From the NCBI GenBank assembly GCA_031366605.1, contig JANLOO010000023.1:62001-126000 (forward strand): a DNA stretch of 64,000 bases, given 5' to 3'. Origin of the DNA: CALMEC01 sp031366605. Lineage in GTDB: Bacteria; Actinomycetota; Thermoleophilia; Miltoncostaeales; Miltoncostaeaceae. The position numbers and the translations under genes are program-made. The stretch's first letter is position 1, and each line of letters opens with the position of its first letter. The notes beneath the pieces were generated by a model. It made no database searches, was not told the DNA's origin, and was given only the letters and a program-made list of their open reading frames with translations. Below, piece after piece: positions 18,036-27,081 of this stretch.

Positions 18036-18221
18036 GCGTTCCGTCTCCAAGTTCGTCGGGTCGGCCCGACGAGGGACGTGGCCCCCGGTTCCGCGCCGCT
18101 CATGTCTCCCCGTGATCGTGATCATCGGCCCCGGGCGTTCCCGTGGCAGAGGCCGCCGGGACCGAATATCGTGTGATTTCGGTATGAGCGCACCCGAAGT
18201 CGGCCAACCCCGTACGATGCC

Positions 18222-20084
18222 GTGCGTTTTCGCTCAAGCACACCGCGGCAAACGCCGATAGCTGTTGCATCGCCCCAACGATTCAGTACAAGTGCCTTCG
18301 GCAGACTGCCCGGGACGTCGAATGAACTCCTCCCCCAAGACAGCTCGTCAGCGGCGGCCCTGTGGCCGATGCGTCGCGCCGCCCGTGATGGCATGAGCCG
18401 GGGTGGGCTGCCGGACCTCGAGTCCTCAGTCGAGACGCCGCTCGCCCATCTGGCAGAGGATGCGGGGGACATGTTCTCGGTGATCGCAAAACAGGCAACA
18501 CACCTTCTCGGCGTGGAGCTGGCGGGCGTGGTCAGGTTCGAGGCATCGAACATCGGCCGGCTGGTCGGTGTCTCGTCGGAGCTCGGACGGGAATTCGGCC
18601 CAGACACCGAGATTTCGCTCGACGGGAACACCGCTTCGGCCGTCGTTCAGCGCACCGGTCGGTCCGCCCGGGTCCAGAACTACGCGTCGCACGGCGATCG
18701 GCGTTCGCGCTACCTTGCCGCCAATGCCTACCGGAGCGGCGTGGCCGTACCGATCTATGTCGGCACGTACCTCTGGGGGGCGCTGGGAGTGGCGACGACG
18801 CGCGACGAGGCGCTTCCGTCCGACGTCGAGGACCGCCTGACGGGGCTCGCGGAGCTCGTCGCGTTGGCACTGGCCAACTCCGACTCATTCGCGCGAGTCG
18901 CGCACCAGGCGCTGCTGGACACAATCTTCAAACAGACGCCGGTCGGTTTGGGCTTCGTCGACCTCGAGCGTCGATATGCGCACATCAATGTCGCGCTCGC
19001 CGAAATCCATGGTCGACCGGCAACAGCGGACCTGGGACGTCCGCTGAGTGAGGTCATCCCGGATCTCGCGGACAAACTCGAGGAGCGCTGCGTCGGGCCT
19101 GCCCTCGACACGGGCGAGGCCGTGCTCGACGTCGAGGTGACTGGGGAGACCTCCGCCCGCCCAGGTGAGTGTCGCCACTGGCTCGTCAGTTGCTACCCGG
19201 CGCGGATCGGCCCGCGCGAGATCGCCGGCGTCGGCATCGTCATGCTCGACATCACGGAGCGAAAGCGGTCCGAGGCCGAACGGGAGCGTCTGCTCGAAGC
19301 CGAGCAGTTGGCGCGTTCGCGTGCCGAAACGGCTGAGACGGACCTCGAACGGAAGAACGCTCATCTGGTTGAGCTCGACCGGATCAGGGACCAGCTCGTC
19401 GCGTTCGTCTCACATGAGCTTCGCACCCCACTGACCGCGATCCGTGGATACCTGGAGCTCATCCTCGACGATGAGGACGCCTCCCGCTTGAGCACCGAAC
19501 AGCGTGAGTACCTGGGGATCATCGAACGCAACTCCCACCGGCTGATGCAGCTCGCGAGCGACCTGCTCGTGGTCGCCCAAGCCGATGCGGGGAGACTGGA
19601 TCTCAGCATCGCGGAGGTCGATCTCGAAACGGTCGTCCGCGAGTGCCTCACCAACGCACAGCCGCGGGCCGCCGCCGCCGACATCACCTTGACGACCGAG
19701 CTCGAACCTGGAGTCCTCGTTCCGGGGGACCACGTCCGGCTCTCGGAGCTGCTCGACAACCTCGTCTCGAACGCCATCAAGTTCACCCATCCCGGCGGCG
19801 GAGTCGTCGTCCGCGTCAGTGCCCGCAACGGGTACGCGGTCCTCGAGGTCCAAGACACCGGTTCCGGGATCCCGCTCGACCAACAACCGCATATCTTCGA
19901 CCGATTCTTTCGCGTCTCGGATCGGCCGGGCAAGCCGGTTCCCGGCACCGGCTTGGGACTCGCGATCGCCAAGATGATCGCCCGCGCGCACGGCGGAAGG
20001 ATCGGCGTTCACTCAGCTGAGGGGGCAGGAGCAAACTTCTGGGTTGAACTCCCGACCTACGCGCTCGGCGCAGGTACGCCGTGA
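18222..20084 (+). CDS. Sensor histidine kinase (GAF-PAS-HisKA-HATPase)
   Basis: 620 residues from GTG 18222; starts at 18369 or 18393 would remove a poorly structured leader and are equally possible. A GAF domain (about 75-225, MFSVIAKQATHLLGVELAGV) is followed by a PAS domain (about 230-340), a coiled linker (ERLLEAEQLARSRAETAETD), the dimerisation helix with the phospho-acceptor His (VAFVSHELRTPLTAIRGYLE) and the ATPase domain with N-box (LLDNLVSNAIKFTHP), G1 (DTGSGIP), F and G2 (GTGLGLAIAKM) boxes. No membrane segment, so it senses an internal cue. The stop overlaps the first response regulator (GTGA). Confidence 0.93.
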   Translation: MRFRSSTPRQTPIAVASPQRFSTSAFGRLPGTSNELLPQDSSSAAALWPMRRAARDGMSRGGLPDLESSVETPLAHLAEDAGDMFSVIAKQATHLLGVELAGVVRFEASNIGRLVGVSSELGREFGPDTEISLDGNTASAVVQRTGRSARVQNYASHGDRRSRYLAANAYRSGVAVPIYVGTYLWGALGVATTRDEALPSDVEDRLTGLAELVALALANSDSFARVAHQALLDTIFKQTPVGLGFVDLERRYAHINVALAEIHGRPATADLGRPLSEVIPDLADKLEERCVGPALDTGEAVLDVEVTGETSARPGECRHWLVSCYPARIGPREIAGVGIVMLDITERKRSEAERERLLEAEQLARSRAETAETDLERKNAHLVELDRIRDQLVAFVSHELRTPLTAIRGYLELILDDEDASRLSTEQREYLGIIERNSHRLMQLASDLLVVAQADAGRLDLSIAEVDLETVVRECLTNAQPRAAAADITLTTELEPGVLVPGDHVRLSELLDNLVSNAIKFTHPGGGVVVRVSARNGYAVLEVQDTGSGIPLDQQPHIFDRFFRVSDRPGKPVPGTGLGLAIAKMIARAHGGRIGVHSAEGAGANFWVELPTYALGAGTP

Positions 20085-20488
20085 TCGCGAGATCTCGACC
20101 ACTGGTCCTCGTCGCCGACGACGAACCCGACATCCGGGGACTGCTCTCGCGGACGCTCGAGCGCGCGGGGTACCAGGTCATTTCCGCCGGCGACGGAGAC
20201 GAGGCCTTTGATCTCGCGCTCGAGCACCTTCCCGCGTTGGCCGTGATCGATGTGGTGATGCCAGGCCGCAGTGGCCTGGAGCTCGTTCGCGACCTGCGCC
20301 GCAGGGCCGTGACCCGTTCGATGCCGATCATCCTCACCTCCGCCCACGTTCGCGAGGCCGATCTCCAGCTTGGCCATGCTGCCGGTGCAGATCGATATGT
20401 GACCAAGCCGCTCTCGCCCCGCGAACTCATCACGTGCGTCGAGGGCCTGCTCGAAACAGGTCGACGGGAGGCGCTGTCGACGACGTGA
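20081..20488 (+). CDS. Single-domain response regulator
   Basis: 135 residues, only a receiver domain: acidic pair DDEPD near residue 15, phosphorylated Asp in VIDVVMPGRSG, Thr/Ser in ILTSAHV and the conserved Lys in TKPLSP. GTG 20081 overlaps the kinase stop and its own stop overlaps the next gene, so kinase, this protein and the OmpR-type regulator are one translationally coupled unit. With no output domain it may act as a phosphate sink or shuttle between the kinase and another partner; inference. Confidence 0.9.
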   Translation: MIARSRPLVLVADDEPDIRGLLSRTLERAGYQVISAGDGDEAFDLALEHLPALAVIDVVMPGRSGLELVRDLRRRAVTRSMPIILTSAHVREADLQLGHAAGADRYVTKPLSPRELITCVEGLLETGRREALSTT

Positions 20489-21171
20489 ACGCAGCTGTGG
20501 TGCTGGTCGTGGACGACGACGAGGACGTGCGCGGGTTGGTTCGCCGGCTGCTCGAGGCCGCCGGCCACACGGTCCTCGAAGCGGATGGGGGACGCGTGGC
20601 CCTGCGCGCCCTCTATGACAGTGCACCCGCGCTCGTGGTACTCGATGTCGGGTTACCCGACCTTGACGGGTGGCAGACGCTTGAGCGAATCCGCGACGTC
20701 AGTGACCTGCCTGTCCTGATGTTGACCGCCCACGCCACCGAGCTCGAGCGTGTCCGCGGTCTCCGCGGGGGCGCCGACGACTACCTGGTCAAGCCCTTCG
20801 GACGCCAGGAGCTCGTCGCCCGGGTCGACGCCCTGCTCCGACGCGCCAGACCGCGCGAGGCCGCGCCTCCCACGGACTACCGCGACGCGTTTCTCGCCGT
20901 CACGTATTCGGAGCGCAGCGTGGTGGCCGGCGGCCGCTCCGTCGCGCTGACGCCGCTCGAGTTTCGCCTGCTGCTCGCATTCGTTCAGCACCCCGATCAG
21001 GTGCTCGAGCGCAATCAGCTGCTCGATCTGGCGTGGGGGACCCGCCACGTGATGCCGGACCAGGTCAAGCTCTACGTGGGGTACCTGCGCCGCAAGCTCG
21101 GAACGACCGTCGACGGCCGGTCACCGATCGAATCCGTGCGCGGCTTCGGCTACCGCTACCGCGCGTCCTAG
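20485..21171 (+). CDS. OmpR/PhoB-family response regulator
   Basis: 228 residues from GTG 20485 (GTGA overlap). The receiver domain (about 1-120) has DDDEDVR, phospho-acceptor VVLDVGLPDLDG and Lys in VKPFGRQEL. The winged-helix DNA-binding domain (about 130-226) has LTPLEFRLLLAFVQHPDQVL and the recognition-helix region DQVKLYVGYLRRKLG, ending RGFGYRY. It is the transcriptional output of the kinase two genes upstream. The target genes are not evident; divergent and convergent neighbours encode cyclic-di-GMP enzymes, a suggestive but unproved link. Confidence 0.93.
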   Translation: MNAAVVLVVDDDEDVRGLVRRLLEAAGHTVLEADGGRVALRALYDSAPALVVLDVGLPDLDGWQTLERIRDVSDLPVLMLTAHATELERVRGLRGGADDYLVKPFGRQELVARVDALLRRARPREAAPPTDYRDAFLAVTYSERSVVAGGRSVALTPLEFRLLLAFVQHPDQVLERNQLLDLAWGTRHVMPDQVKLYVGYLRRKLGTTVDGRSPIESVRGFGYRYRAS

Positions 21172-21242
21172 CGGTGCGACATCGAAATAGCGGTGGTGTC
21201 TCCCTGGCTGCGAGCGTCGCGTTGCGGCGTCCTCGGTATCGC

Positions 21243-21259
21243 GAATATTCCCGATATTC
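21243..21259. repeat. Small palindrome in a convergent gap
   Basis: GAATAT-TCCCG-ATATTC, perfect 6-bp arms, an AT-rich patch between the response regulator and the convergent GGDEF-EAL gene. It could be a weak terminator or a binding site. Confidence 0.25.
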
Positions 21260-21438
21260 AGGACGACCTGCGTCCACCGCCTCGCTCGCTCTCGCGCAGG
21301 GATGCAGACACGCCATTTGATGTCACACCACTCGCGCACGCGGGGGCGGCACGCGCGGAGACGCCACGCACCCGCCGACATGCCACCTGACGCATCGGTG
21401 CCGAACCGAGCGTACTCGGGCGTCACCGGCACCTGGAC

Positions 21439-24102
21439 TCATACAAGGACAGCAGACCCGGCGGCCCACGCGGGCAGGTGTTCCTCGATCACCTCGGGCG
21501 CAACCGGTGGCGAGAAGTAGTAGCCCTGGCCGATCGTGCAACCTGCCTCTTGCAGCGCCATGAGCTGTTCCTCCTCCTCAATCCCCTCGGCGACCGTTGT
21601 CAGTGAAAGTGTTCGGCTGAGCGCGATGATGGCGCGGACGAAACCGCCGTCGCCGGATGGGCCGGAGAGGCGCTGGACGAACGACCGATCGATCTTCAAC
21701 ACGTCGACCGGAAAGCGGTGGAGGTGGCTGAGTGACGAGTAGCCGGTGCCGAAATCATCGATGGCGAGAAGCACACCCAGCTGCTTGAGGCGCCGGAGCA
21801 TGTCAAGGGCGTTCTCGAATCGTTCCATCATCACGCTCTCCGTGATCTCGATCACGAGTCGCCCCGGCTCGAGGTCATGGTCTGACAGACATTGTGCGAC
21901 GAAGTCGACCAGATCAGGGTCACTGAGTTCGGTCGCCGAAAGGTTGACGCTCATGTAGATGGAATCGAGCTCGGGGTACCGGTCGATCCACGAGCGCCAC
22001 TGTCTGCAGGCCTCACGCAGCACCCAGCGCCCGATCTCACGTATCAGCCCGGCATCTTCGGCGATGGGGATGAAGACGGCAGGCGGGACGTTGCCCCGCT
22101 CGTCGTGTCGCCACCGGATCAGGGCCTCGAAGCCGACGAGTCGCCCCGACTCGAGCGCTCGAGTCGGCTGATAGTGGAGCGTGAGTTGCTCGTGCTTGAC
22201 CGCGCGACGCAGGTCGGCCTCGAGTGCGATTCGGTCCACGAGCGTCGCATGCATGGTCGGGTCGTAGAAGGCGAATCCTCCCTCCCCGGTCGCCTTCGCG
22301 CGGTACATGGCCAGACCGGCATTGCGCAGCAGCTGCGCGGCATCGTACGCGCCGACGGCGAGGGCGAGACCGGCGCTTGCCTGCATGTACAACTCATGGC
22401 CGTCGACGGTCAGCGTTCCGCAGAGCCGACTGCAGATCCGTTGAGCGATCACGCCTGCGCCGACATCGCCGCCGAAGTCCTGGAGCAGAACCGCGAACTC
22501 GTCGCCACCGAAGCGCGCAACCGTGTCTTCCGGGCGGACGCAGGTCGGGAGCCGGCGCGCCACCTCCATCAGGAACGCGTCCCCGCAGGCATGCCCGAGG
22601 CTGTCGTTGATCTTCTTGAAGTCGTCGAGATCGATCATCACGATCGCGACATCGTGATGGTTGCGTACCTTCTTGAGCGCCTGTGTCAGGCGCTCCATGA
22701 ACAGTGCGCGGTTGGGGAGCCCGGTCAGGGCATCGTGGAAGGCCTTGTGCGTGAGCTTCTGCTCCAGCGCCCGTTGTTCGCTCACTTCGGCGATGTTCAG
22801 GACGATCCCCGCCACGCTCGGGTCATCGAGCAGGTTCGTCATCGTGACCTCGGCCTGGCGGACGCGCCCGGATGCATGCCGGACCTCGAGTTCGATGGGG
22901 TCCGCTGTCGCCGATTTCTGCGGTGCCGAGCGGATCTGCACGGACACTCGGGCGACCTCCTCGACGGACGCGATGACCGTCAGCTCGCATCCGAGGAGAT
23001 CGTCGGGGGTGTAGCCGAACACACGGGCCATCGAGTCACTGACGTACGTGATCTTGTGCCGGCGATCCAGCACCACCACCACGTCCGAGCTGTGTTGAAC
23101 GAGGCCACGGAACCGGCGCTCACTGGCTTCGAGTTCTGCGGTCCTGCGCGCGACACGCGACTCGAGGTGAAGGGTGAGCGAAACGTTCTCCCGCAGTACG
23201 AGCACCTGTCGGATCATCAGCGCCGCCACAACGGAGGCAAGGACGTACAACCCCACGCGGTCGGCCGTGCCCTGAATGACCCGCGCGAGCAACGCCAAAG
23301 TGATCACGCCGTACGGAACCAGCTGACCGAGTTGCGTTCTGTCGTCGTCCTCGAGGTTGAGAGGCGGGCGCGCTGATCGGTGCATCAGCGCCGCGATCGT
23401 GATGCACGTCAGACCGGCCATCCATCCGATGTCGATCAGACTCCCAGACATGTAGGTGCCCCGCAGCACGAGGTAGGCGAAGCCGCTGTCGGCGGCCACG
23501 AACCCCAGGACGCCCAACGAGACGAGCCACATCGGACGCGAAAGAACTCGTCTCTGGTGTCGAAGTCCGAGGATCATGTACACGACGATGGTCGCGGTGA
23601 CGACACCGCTCGCCGGGTAGTAGATCGCGAACACCTTTGCGAGGGTTGTCCCACCGCTCTGCGTGAACACATCATGCAGCAGGTACTGCCAGCTGATGAT
23701 GAAGAGCGAACCGCCGATCATCACCCCATCCAGGACGGCACGTGCTCGAGCCGCCGCTGTCCGCGGCGCGGCGGAGAGCGTCAGGAACGCCGCGCACATG
23801 AACGGCGCAAACCCGACGTACGCGACGTCCGCCAGCGACGGAAACGGCTCGCGATCGAGGACCAGCTCGAGGAACGCCCAAACGCCGGTACCGAGCCCCC
23901 AAATGCCGCACGCTCCGCCGACGAGTCGCCAGAACCATTGCTTGGACCGGTCGCCCCGGCTCCCGGCGACGAGGGCCGCGGCAGCCGCGACGAACGCGGC
24001 GACGCTCAGGCCGACATCAGCGAGGATCGCCGCTCCGCTCGCACCGCCAAGGTCGAGCACGATCGCAACGGTCCACGCGAGTGCCAGACTCATCGAGCAC
24101 AC
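21439..24102 (-). CDS. Membrane PAS-GGDEF-EAL cyclic-di-GMP protein
   Basis: 887 residues from GTG 24102. The N-terminal 310 residues hold about eight or nine hydrophobic segments in a MASE-like integral-membrane sensor. A coiled linker and a PAS domain follow (about 325-445, HKITYVSDSMARVFGYTPDD). The GGDEF domain (about 455-615) has an intact signature FGGDEFAVLL, and the EAL domain (about 630-875) has GFEALIRW, the DDFGTGYSSL loop and VAEGIE, so both cyclase and phosphodiesterase sites look competent. It is convergent with the two-component operon. Its long upstream gap (738 bases) is shared with the divergent DUF4395 gene. Confidence 0.93.
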   Translation of the reverse strand: MCSMSLALAWTVAIVLDLGGASGAAILADVGLSVAAFVAAAAALVAGSRGDRSKQWFWRLVGGACGIWGLGTGVWAFLELVLDREPFPSLADVAYVGFAPFMCAAFLTLSAAPRTAAARARAVLDGVMIGGSLFIISWQYLLHDVFTQSGGTTLAKVFAIYYPASGVVTATIVVYMILGLRHQRRVLSRPMWLVSLGVLGFVAADSGFAYLVLRGTYMSGSLIDIGWMAGLTCITIAALMHRSARPPLNLEDDDRTQLGQLVPYGVITLALLARVIQGTADRVGLYVLASVVAALMIRQVLVLRENVSLTLHLESRVARRTAELEASERRFRGLVQHSSDVVVVLDRRHKITYVSDSMARVFGYTPDDLLGCELTVIASVEEVARVSVQIRSAPQKSATADPIELEVRHASGRVRQAEVTMTNLLDDPSVAGIVLNIAEVSEQRALEQKLTHKAFHDALTGLPNRALFMERLTQALKKVRNHHDVAIVMIDLDDFKKINDSLGHACGDAFLMEVARRLPTCVRPEDTVARFGGDEFAVLLQDFGGDVGAGVIAQRICSRLCGTLTVDGHELYMQASAGLALAVGAYDAAQLLRNAGLAMYRAKATGEGGFAFYDPTMHATLVDRIALEADLRRAVKHEQLTLHYQPTRALESGRLVGFEALIRWRHDERGNVPPAVFIPIAEDAGLIREIGRWVLREACRQWRSWIDRYPELDSIYMSVNLSATELSDPDLVDFVAQCLSDHDLEPGRLVIEITESVMMERFENALDMLRRLKQLGVLLAIDDFGTGYSSLSHLHRFPVDVLKIDRSFVQRLSGPSGDGGFVRAIIALSRTLSLTTVAEGIEEEEQLMALQEAGCTIGQGYYFSPPVAPEVIEEHLPAWAAGSAVLV

Positions 24103-24840
24103 GACCAGAACGCCGCGCAGAACCGGCTTACGAGTGGCTGTGGCTGGGCGGATCGGCGTCTCCCTTCGCGGTCTGCGGTCGCGGTGCCGCTGGAGACGGA
24201 CATTCGCCGGGTTCTTTGACCCTTTGATCGAGCGCGACTGCGGAATGGAAAGGGCCCATCACCTGAGCAGGCACATCATCCGTGACGCCACCTTGGCAAT
24301 CGATCCATTGGGCTCACGAGCCGTCCATTCCCACGTCCCTGTCATCGATCACGGCCGGATCTGAGCCGAATCCGATCACCACCAGTATCGGCGCGGAGTT
24401 CGGCACGTGAGCACGCTTTCGGTGGTGTTTTGGTAGAAAATCGTTATTGAGTGGCAGTTTTTCGTGTGGTTCGCCTCGCCCGAACTCAAGTGGCAGGCGC
24501 TGCGGGGCGCACACGGCACACACGTGCAGTGATCCCACACGACCCGAGTGCATGTTCAGTGCACTGCGTTTTGACCCCACCGTGTGGTGACGGTTACCCG
24601 CTCCTCTTGTACCCGCTCCGTCTGCGTCGCAAACGCATCGCGCGCGTGCTCGACGCCCCACCGGCGCCTTCGCATTACCCCTGAGCGCGTTGACCCCATG
24701 GGCGTCCAGGTCGCCACCCGGCGCAGATGGCGAAGACGGTGACGAGCCGCTCTGGCCTGGGAACGCGTTGATCGGACCATCCTCCCCGTGGCACCGATGG
24801 ATTCCCAACAAAGGCGCCACAAATAACGTAGAATTAGCGC
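24103..24840. other. Long divergent intergenic region
   Basis: 738 bases without a convincing gene. It contains an AT-rich patch at about 24424-24466, a short palindrome AGTGCA-N7-TGCACT at 24547-24565, and the -10 of the DUF4395 gene at its right end. Open frames here lack conserved features and starts. Confidence 0.45.
24829..24834 (+). promoter_or_regulatory. Candidate -10 of the DUF4395 gene (leaderless)
   Basis: TAGAAT ends 6 bases before ATG 24841; no Shine-Dalgarno is present. Confidence 0.55.
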
Positions 24841-25530
24841 ATGGAGCGTCCCAACGCCGTTCACCCGTACCTTCCGCGCCTCTCGCAGGCGGTCACAGGG
24901 ATACTTTGCCTCGAGGCATTGATGTTCCAGGATCGCTGGGTTGTCGCGACTGCGCTGGCACTCGTGGCGATCGCGCGGTTCGCGCCGCGATGGTCGCCGG
25001 TGCACTGGTTCTTCACGCGCATCGCCCGGCCGGCTGAAGAACTCGAGCCCGTCGCGCCGGTGCGTTTTTCCCAGACGATCGCGGTGCTCGCGCTCGCTCT
25101 GGCGGTCATCCTTCTCGTCACGGGTGCGGCGCGCGCGGGGTGGATCGTCGTGGGGCTCGTGACGACGCTCGCGTTGCTCTCGGCCACGACCGGAATCTGC
25201 GTGGGATGCGCGATCTACCGCCTCGCCCTGGCGCGCCGTGGCGGGGACGGTGACGTCCGCTCAGGGCTCGGCCTCCTGGGCCCCGGCCCGTGGCTCGTGG
25301 TGCTGACGGCGCCCGGATGTGCACGCTGCGAACCGGTGGCCCGGCAGCTCGAGGAACTCGTGCGGCAGCCCGTCATTCGTGTAGATCTCAGCCGCAATCC
25401 ACAGGCGGCGAGGCTGCCGGTCCGAAGCGTCCCCGCGGTTGTCTCGGTGGGTGAGGACGGACGCGTACGCCACTCACGCGCCGGGCGCCTCGATCGTGGC
25501 GTCCTCGAGGAGCTCGCCGCGATCGTCTGA
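24841..25530 (+). CDS. DUF4395 membrane protein with C-terminal thioredoxin-fold domain
   Basis: 229 residues. The N-terminal half is DUF4395: three or four hydrophobic helices with a Cys pair, TGICVGCAIYRL, at about residue 120. From about 145 a thioredoxin-like domain follows (WLVVLTAPGCARCEPVARQL) with CARC as the redox pair, and a cis-Pro loop VRSVPAVVSVG. Together these suggest a membrane thiol-disulfide relay. Separate DUF4395 and thioredoxin genes are common in actinobacteria; here they are fused in one chain. The gene ends about 100 bases before rpsA and has its own apparent leaderless promoter. Confidence 0.85.
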   Translation: MERPNAVHPYLPRLSQAVTGILCLEALMFQDRWVVATALALVAIARFAPRWSPVHWFFTRIARPAEELEPVAPVRFSQTIAVLALALAVILLVTGAARAGWIVVGLVTTLALLSATTGICVGCAIYRLALARRGGDGDVRSGLGLLGPGPWLVVLTAPGCARCEPVARQLEELVRQPVIRVDLSRNPQAARLPVRSVPAVVSVGEDGRVRHSRAGRLDRGVLEELAAIV

Positions 25531-25565
25531 GCGCGCGATCCGATGGCACCGGATGGCGTCCCCCG

Positions 25566-25571
25566 ATAGAC
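25566..25571 (+). promoter_or_regulatory. Candidate -10 of rpsA
   Basis: TAGACT about 60 bases before the rpsA start. Unlike most promoters here it would give a leadered transcript, with AAGGA upstream of the ATG. Confidence 0.4.
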
Positions 25572-25632
25572 TGCTCTGCCCGACCGCCCGCGGTCCGATC
25601 AATCCTGCACACCAAACAAGGAAAACCCCCGA

Positions 25633-27081
25633 ATGCAGTCCGACACCGACACCGCTGTCAACACCCTTGACGGCCCTGAGTACATCGAAGTCGATGGGCA
25701 GATGGTTCCCAACTACGACCTCACGTTTCCGTCGTTCGAGGAGGGCGACGTCGTCAGCGGGAAGGTGGTTCGGATCGACAAGGACGAGGTCTTGGTCGAC
25801 ATCGGGTACAAGAGCGAGGGCGTCATCCCGTCCAACGAGCTCTCGATCCGAAAGAGCGTCAACCCCGCGGATGAGGTCGAGCTCGGCGAGCTGGTCGATG
25901 CATTGGTGCTGCAGAAGGAGGATCAGGACGGGCGGCTGATCCTCTCCAAGAAGCGTGCGCGGTTCGAGCGTGCGTGGAAGCGGATCGAAGAGGCGGCGAA
26001 CAACAGCGAGATGGTGACCGGTCGGGTGATCGAAGTCGTCAAGGGCGGCTTGATCATCGACCTCGGCGTCCGCGGATTCCTTCCTGCGTCGCTGGTCGAC
26101 ATCCGCCGCGTGCAGGACCTGGACGAGTTCATGGGGCAGGACCTGGAGTGCAAGGTCATCGAGCTCAACCGCAGCCGCAACAACGTCGTGCTCTCCCGTC
26201 GGGCGGTCATCGAGGACGAGCGGCGCGAGGTGCGTCAGAAGATATTGGACGACCTGCAGCCCGGCGCGATCGTCGAGGGTGTCATCTCCAACATCGTCGA
26301 CTTCGGTGCCTTCGTCGACCTGGAGGGCATCGACGGGCTCATCCACATCTCCGAGCTGTCGTGGACACACGTCAACCACCCGTCCGAGGTGCTCGCCATC
26401 GGTGATCACGTCGAGGTCAAGGTGCTCGACATCGACCGCGACCGCCAGCGCATCTCACTCGGTCTCAAGCAGACCCAGGCCGACCCGTGGCAGAGCGTCG
26501 TCGACGCCTACCAGGTGGGCGACGTCGTGGCCGGTAAGGTCACCAAGGTCGTCACGTTCGGTGCGTTTGTCGAGATCCACGCCGGGGTCGAAGGCCTGGT
26601 CCACATCTCGGAGCTCGCAGAGCACCACGTCGAGAACCCGCGTGAGGTTGTGGCTCCGGATCAGGAGGTTGCGGTGCGCATCATCGAGATCGACGGCGAG
26701 CGTCGCCGCTTGTCGCTGAGCCTCAAGCGCGCCAGCGAGGTGTCCTTGGACGAGGGCCAGGAGGGCACGGTCCAGACGTTCGGGGGAGACGAGGACGACG
26801 TGCAGCACGAGGACGACGCCGCTGCCGTCGCGGCGGAGGACGGTGCTGACGCGCCGCTGCAGGAGCCGGCTGCAGACGAAGTTCCCACCGCCGAGGTCGT
26901 GGACGCACCGGTCGCCGACGAGGCACCTGCCGCCGAGGAGCCCGCTGCCGCCGAGGAGCCGGTTGCCGCCGAGGAGCCCGCTGCCGTAGACGAGCCCGCT
27001 GCCGCAGGGGTGCCCGTTGCAGACGAGGCCGGCGCGACTGACGAGGCCGCACCCGAGGCAACCGTGGGGACCGACGCCTAG
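25633..27081 (+). CDS. rpsA: 30S ribosomal protein S1
   Basis: 482 residues. Four S1 RNA-binding OB domains, at about residues 34-105, 122-190, 209-280 and 295-365 (GDVVSGKVVRIDKDEVLVDI; EMVTGRVIEVVKGGLIIDLG; GAIVEGVISNIVDFGAFVDL; GDVVAGKVTKVVTFGAFVEI). Domains 3 and 4 carry the canonical FGAF motif. This four-domain form is usual in actinobacteria. The last 110 residues are an acidic, low-complexity tail of Ala/Glu/Pro/Val built on a repeated AAEEP unit. S1 recruits leadered mRNAs to the 30S subunit, of interest in a genome with so many leaderless starts. The coaE frame begins inside its 3' end. Confidence 0.96.
   Translation: MQSDTDTAVNTLDGPEYIEVDGQMVPNYDLTFPSFEEGDVVSGKVVRIDKDEVLVDIGYKSEGVIPSNELSIRKSVNPADEVELGELVDALVLQKEDQDGRLILSKKRARFERAWKRIEEAANNSEMVTGRVIEVVKGGLIIDLGVRGFLPASLVDIRRVQDLDEFMGQDLECKVIELNRSRNNVVLSRRAVIEDERREVRQKILDDLQPGAIVEGVISNIVDFGAFVDLEGIDGLIHISELSWTHVNHPSEVLAIGDHVEVKVLDIDRDRQRISLGLKQTQADPWQSVVDAYQVGDVVAGKVTKVVTFGAFVEIHAGVEGLVHISELAEHHVENPREVVAPDQEVAVRIIEIDGERRRLSLSLKRASEVSLDEGQEGTVQTFGGDEDDVQHEDDAAAVAAEDGADAPLQEPAADEVPTAEVVDAPVADEAPAAEEPAAAEEPVAAEEPAAVDEPAAAGVPVADEAGATDEAAPEATVGTDA

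Noticed and set aside
24451..24684. 77-codon plus-strand frame in the same gap
   Set aside because: It starts near an AT-rich patch but has no ribosome-binding site or conserved feature.
24314..24820. Open frame in the long gap between the GGDEF-EAL and DUF4395 genes
   Set aside because: No start signal, no motif and biased composition; treated as non-coding.
26760..27081. Repeats at the end of rpsA considered as a CRISPR-like array
   Set aside because: They are in-frame codon repeats encoding the acidic S1 tail, without spacers.
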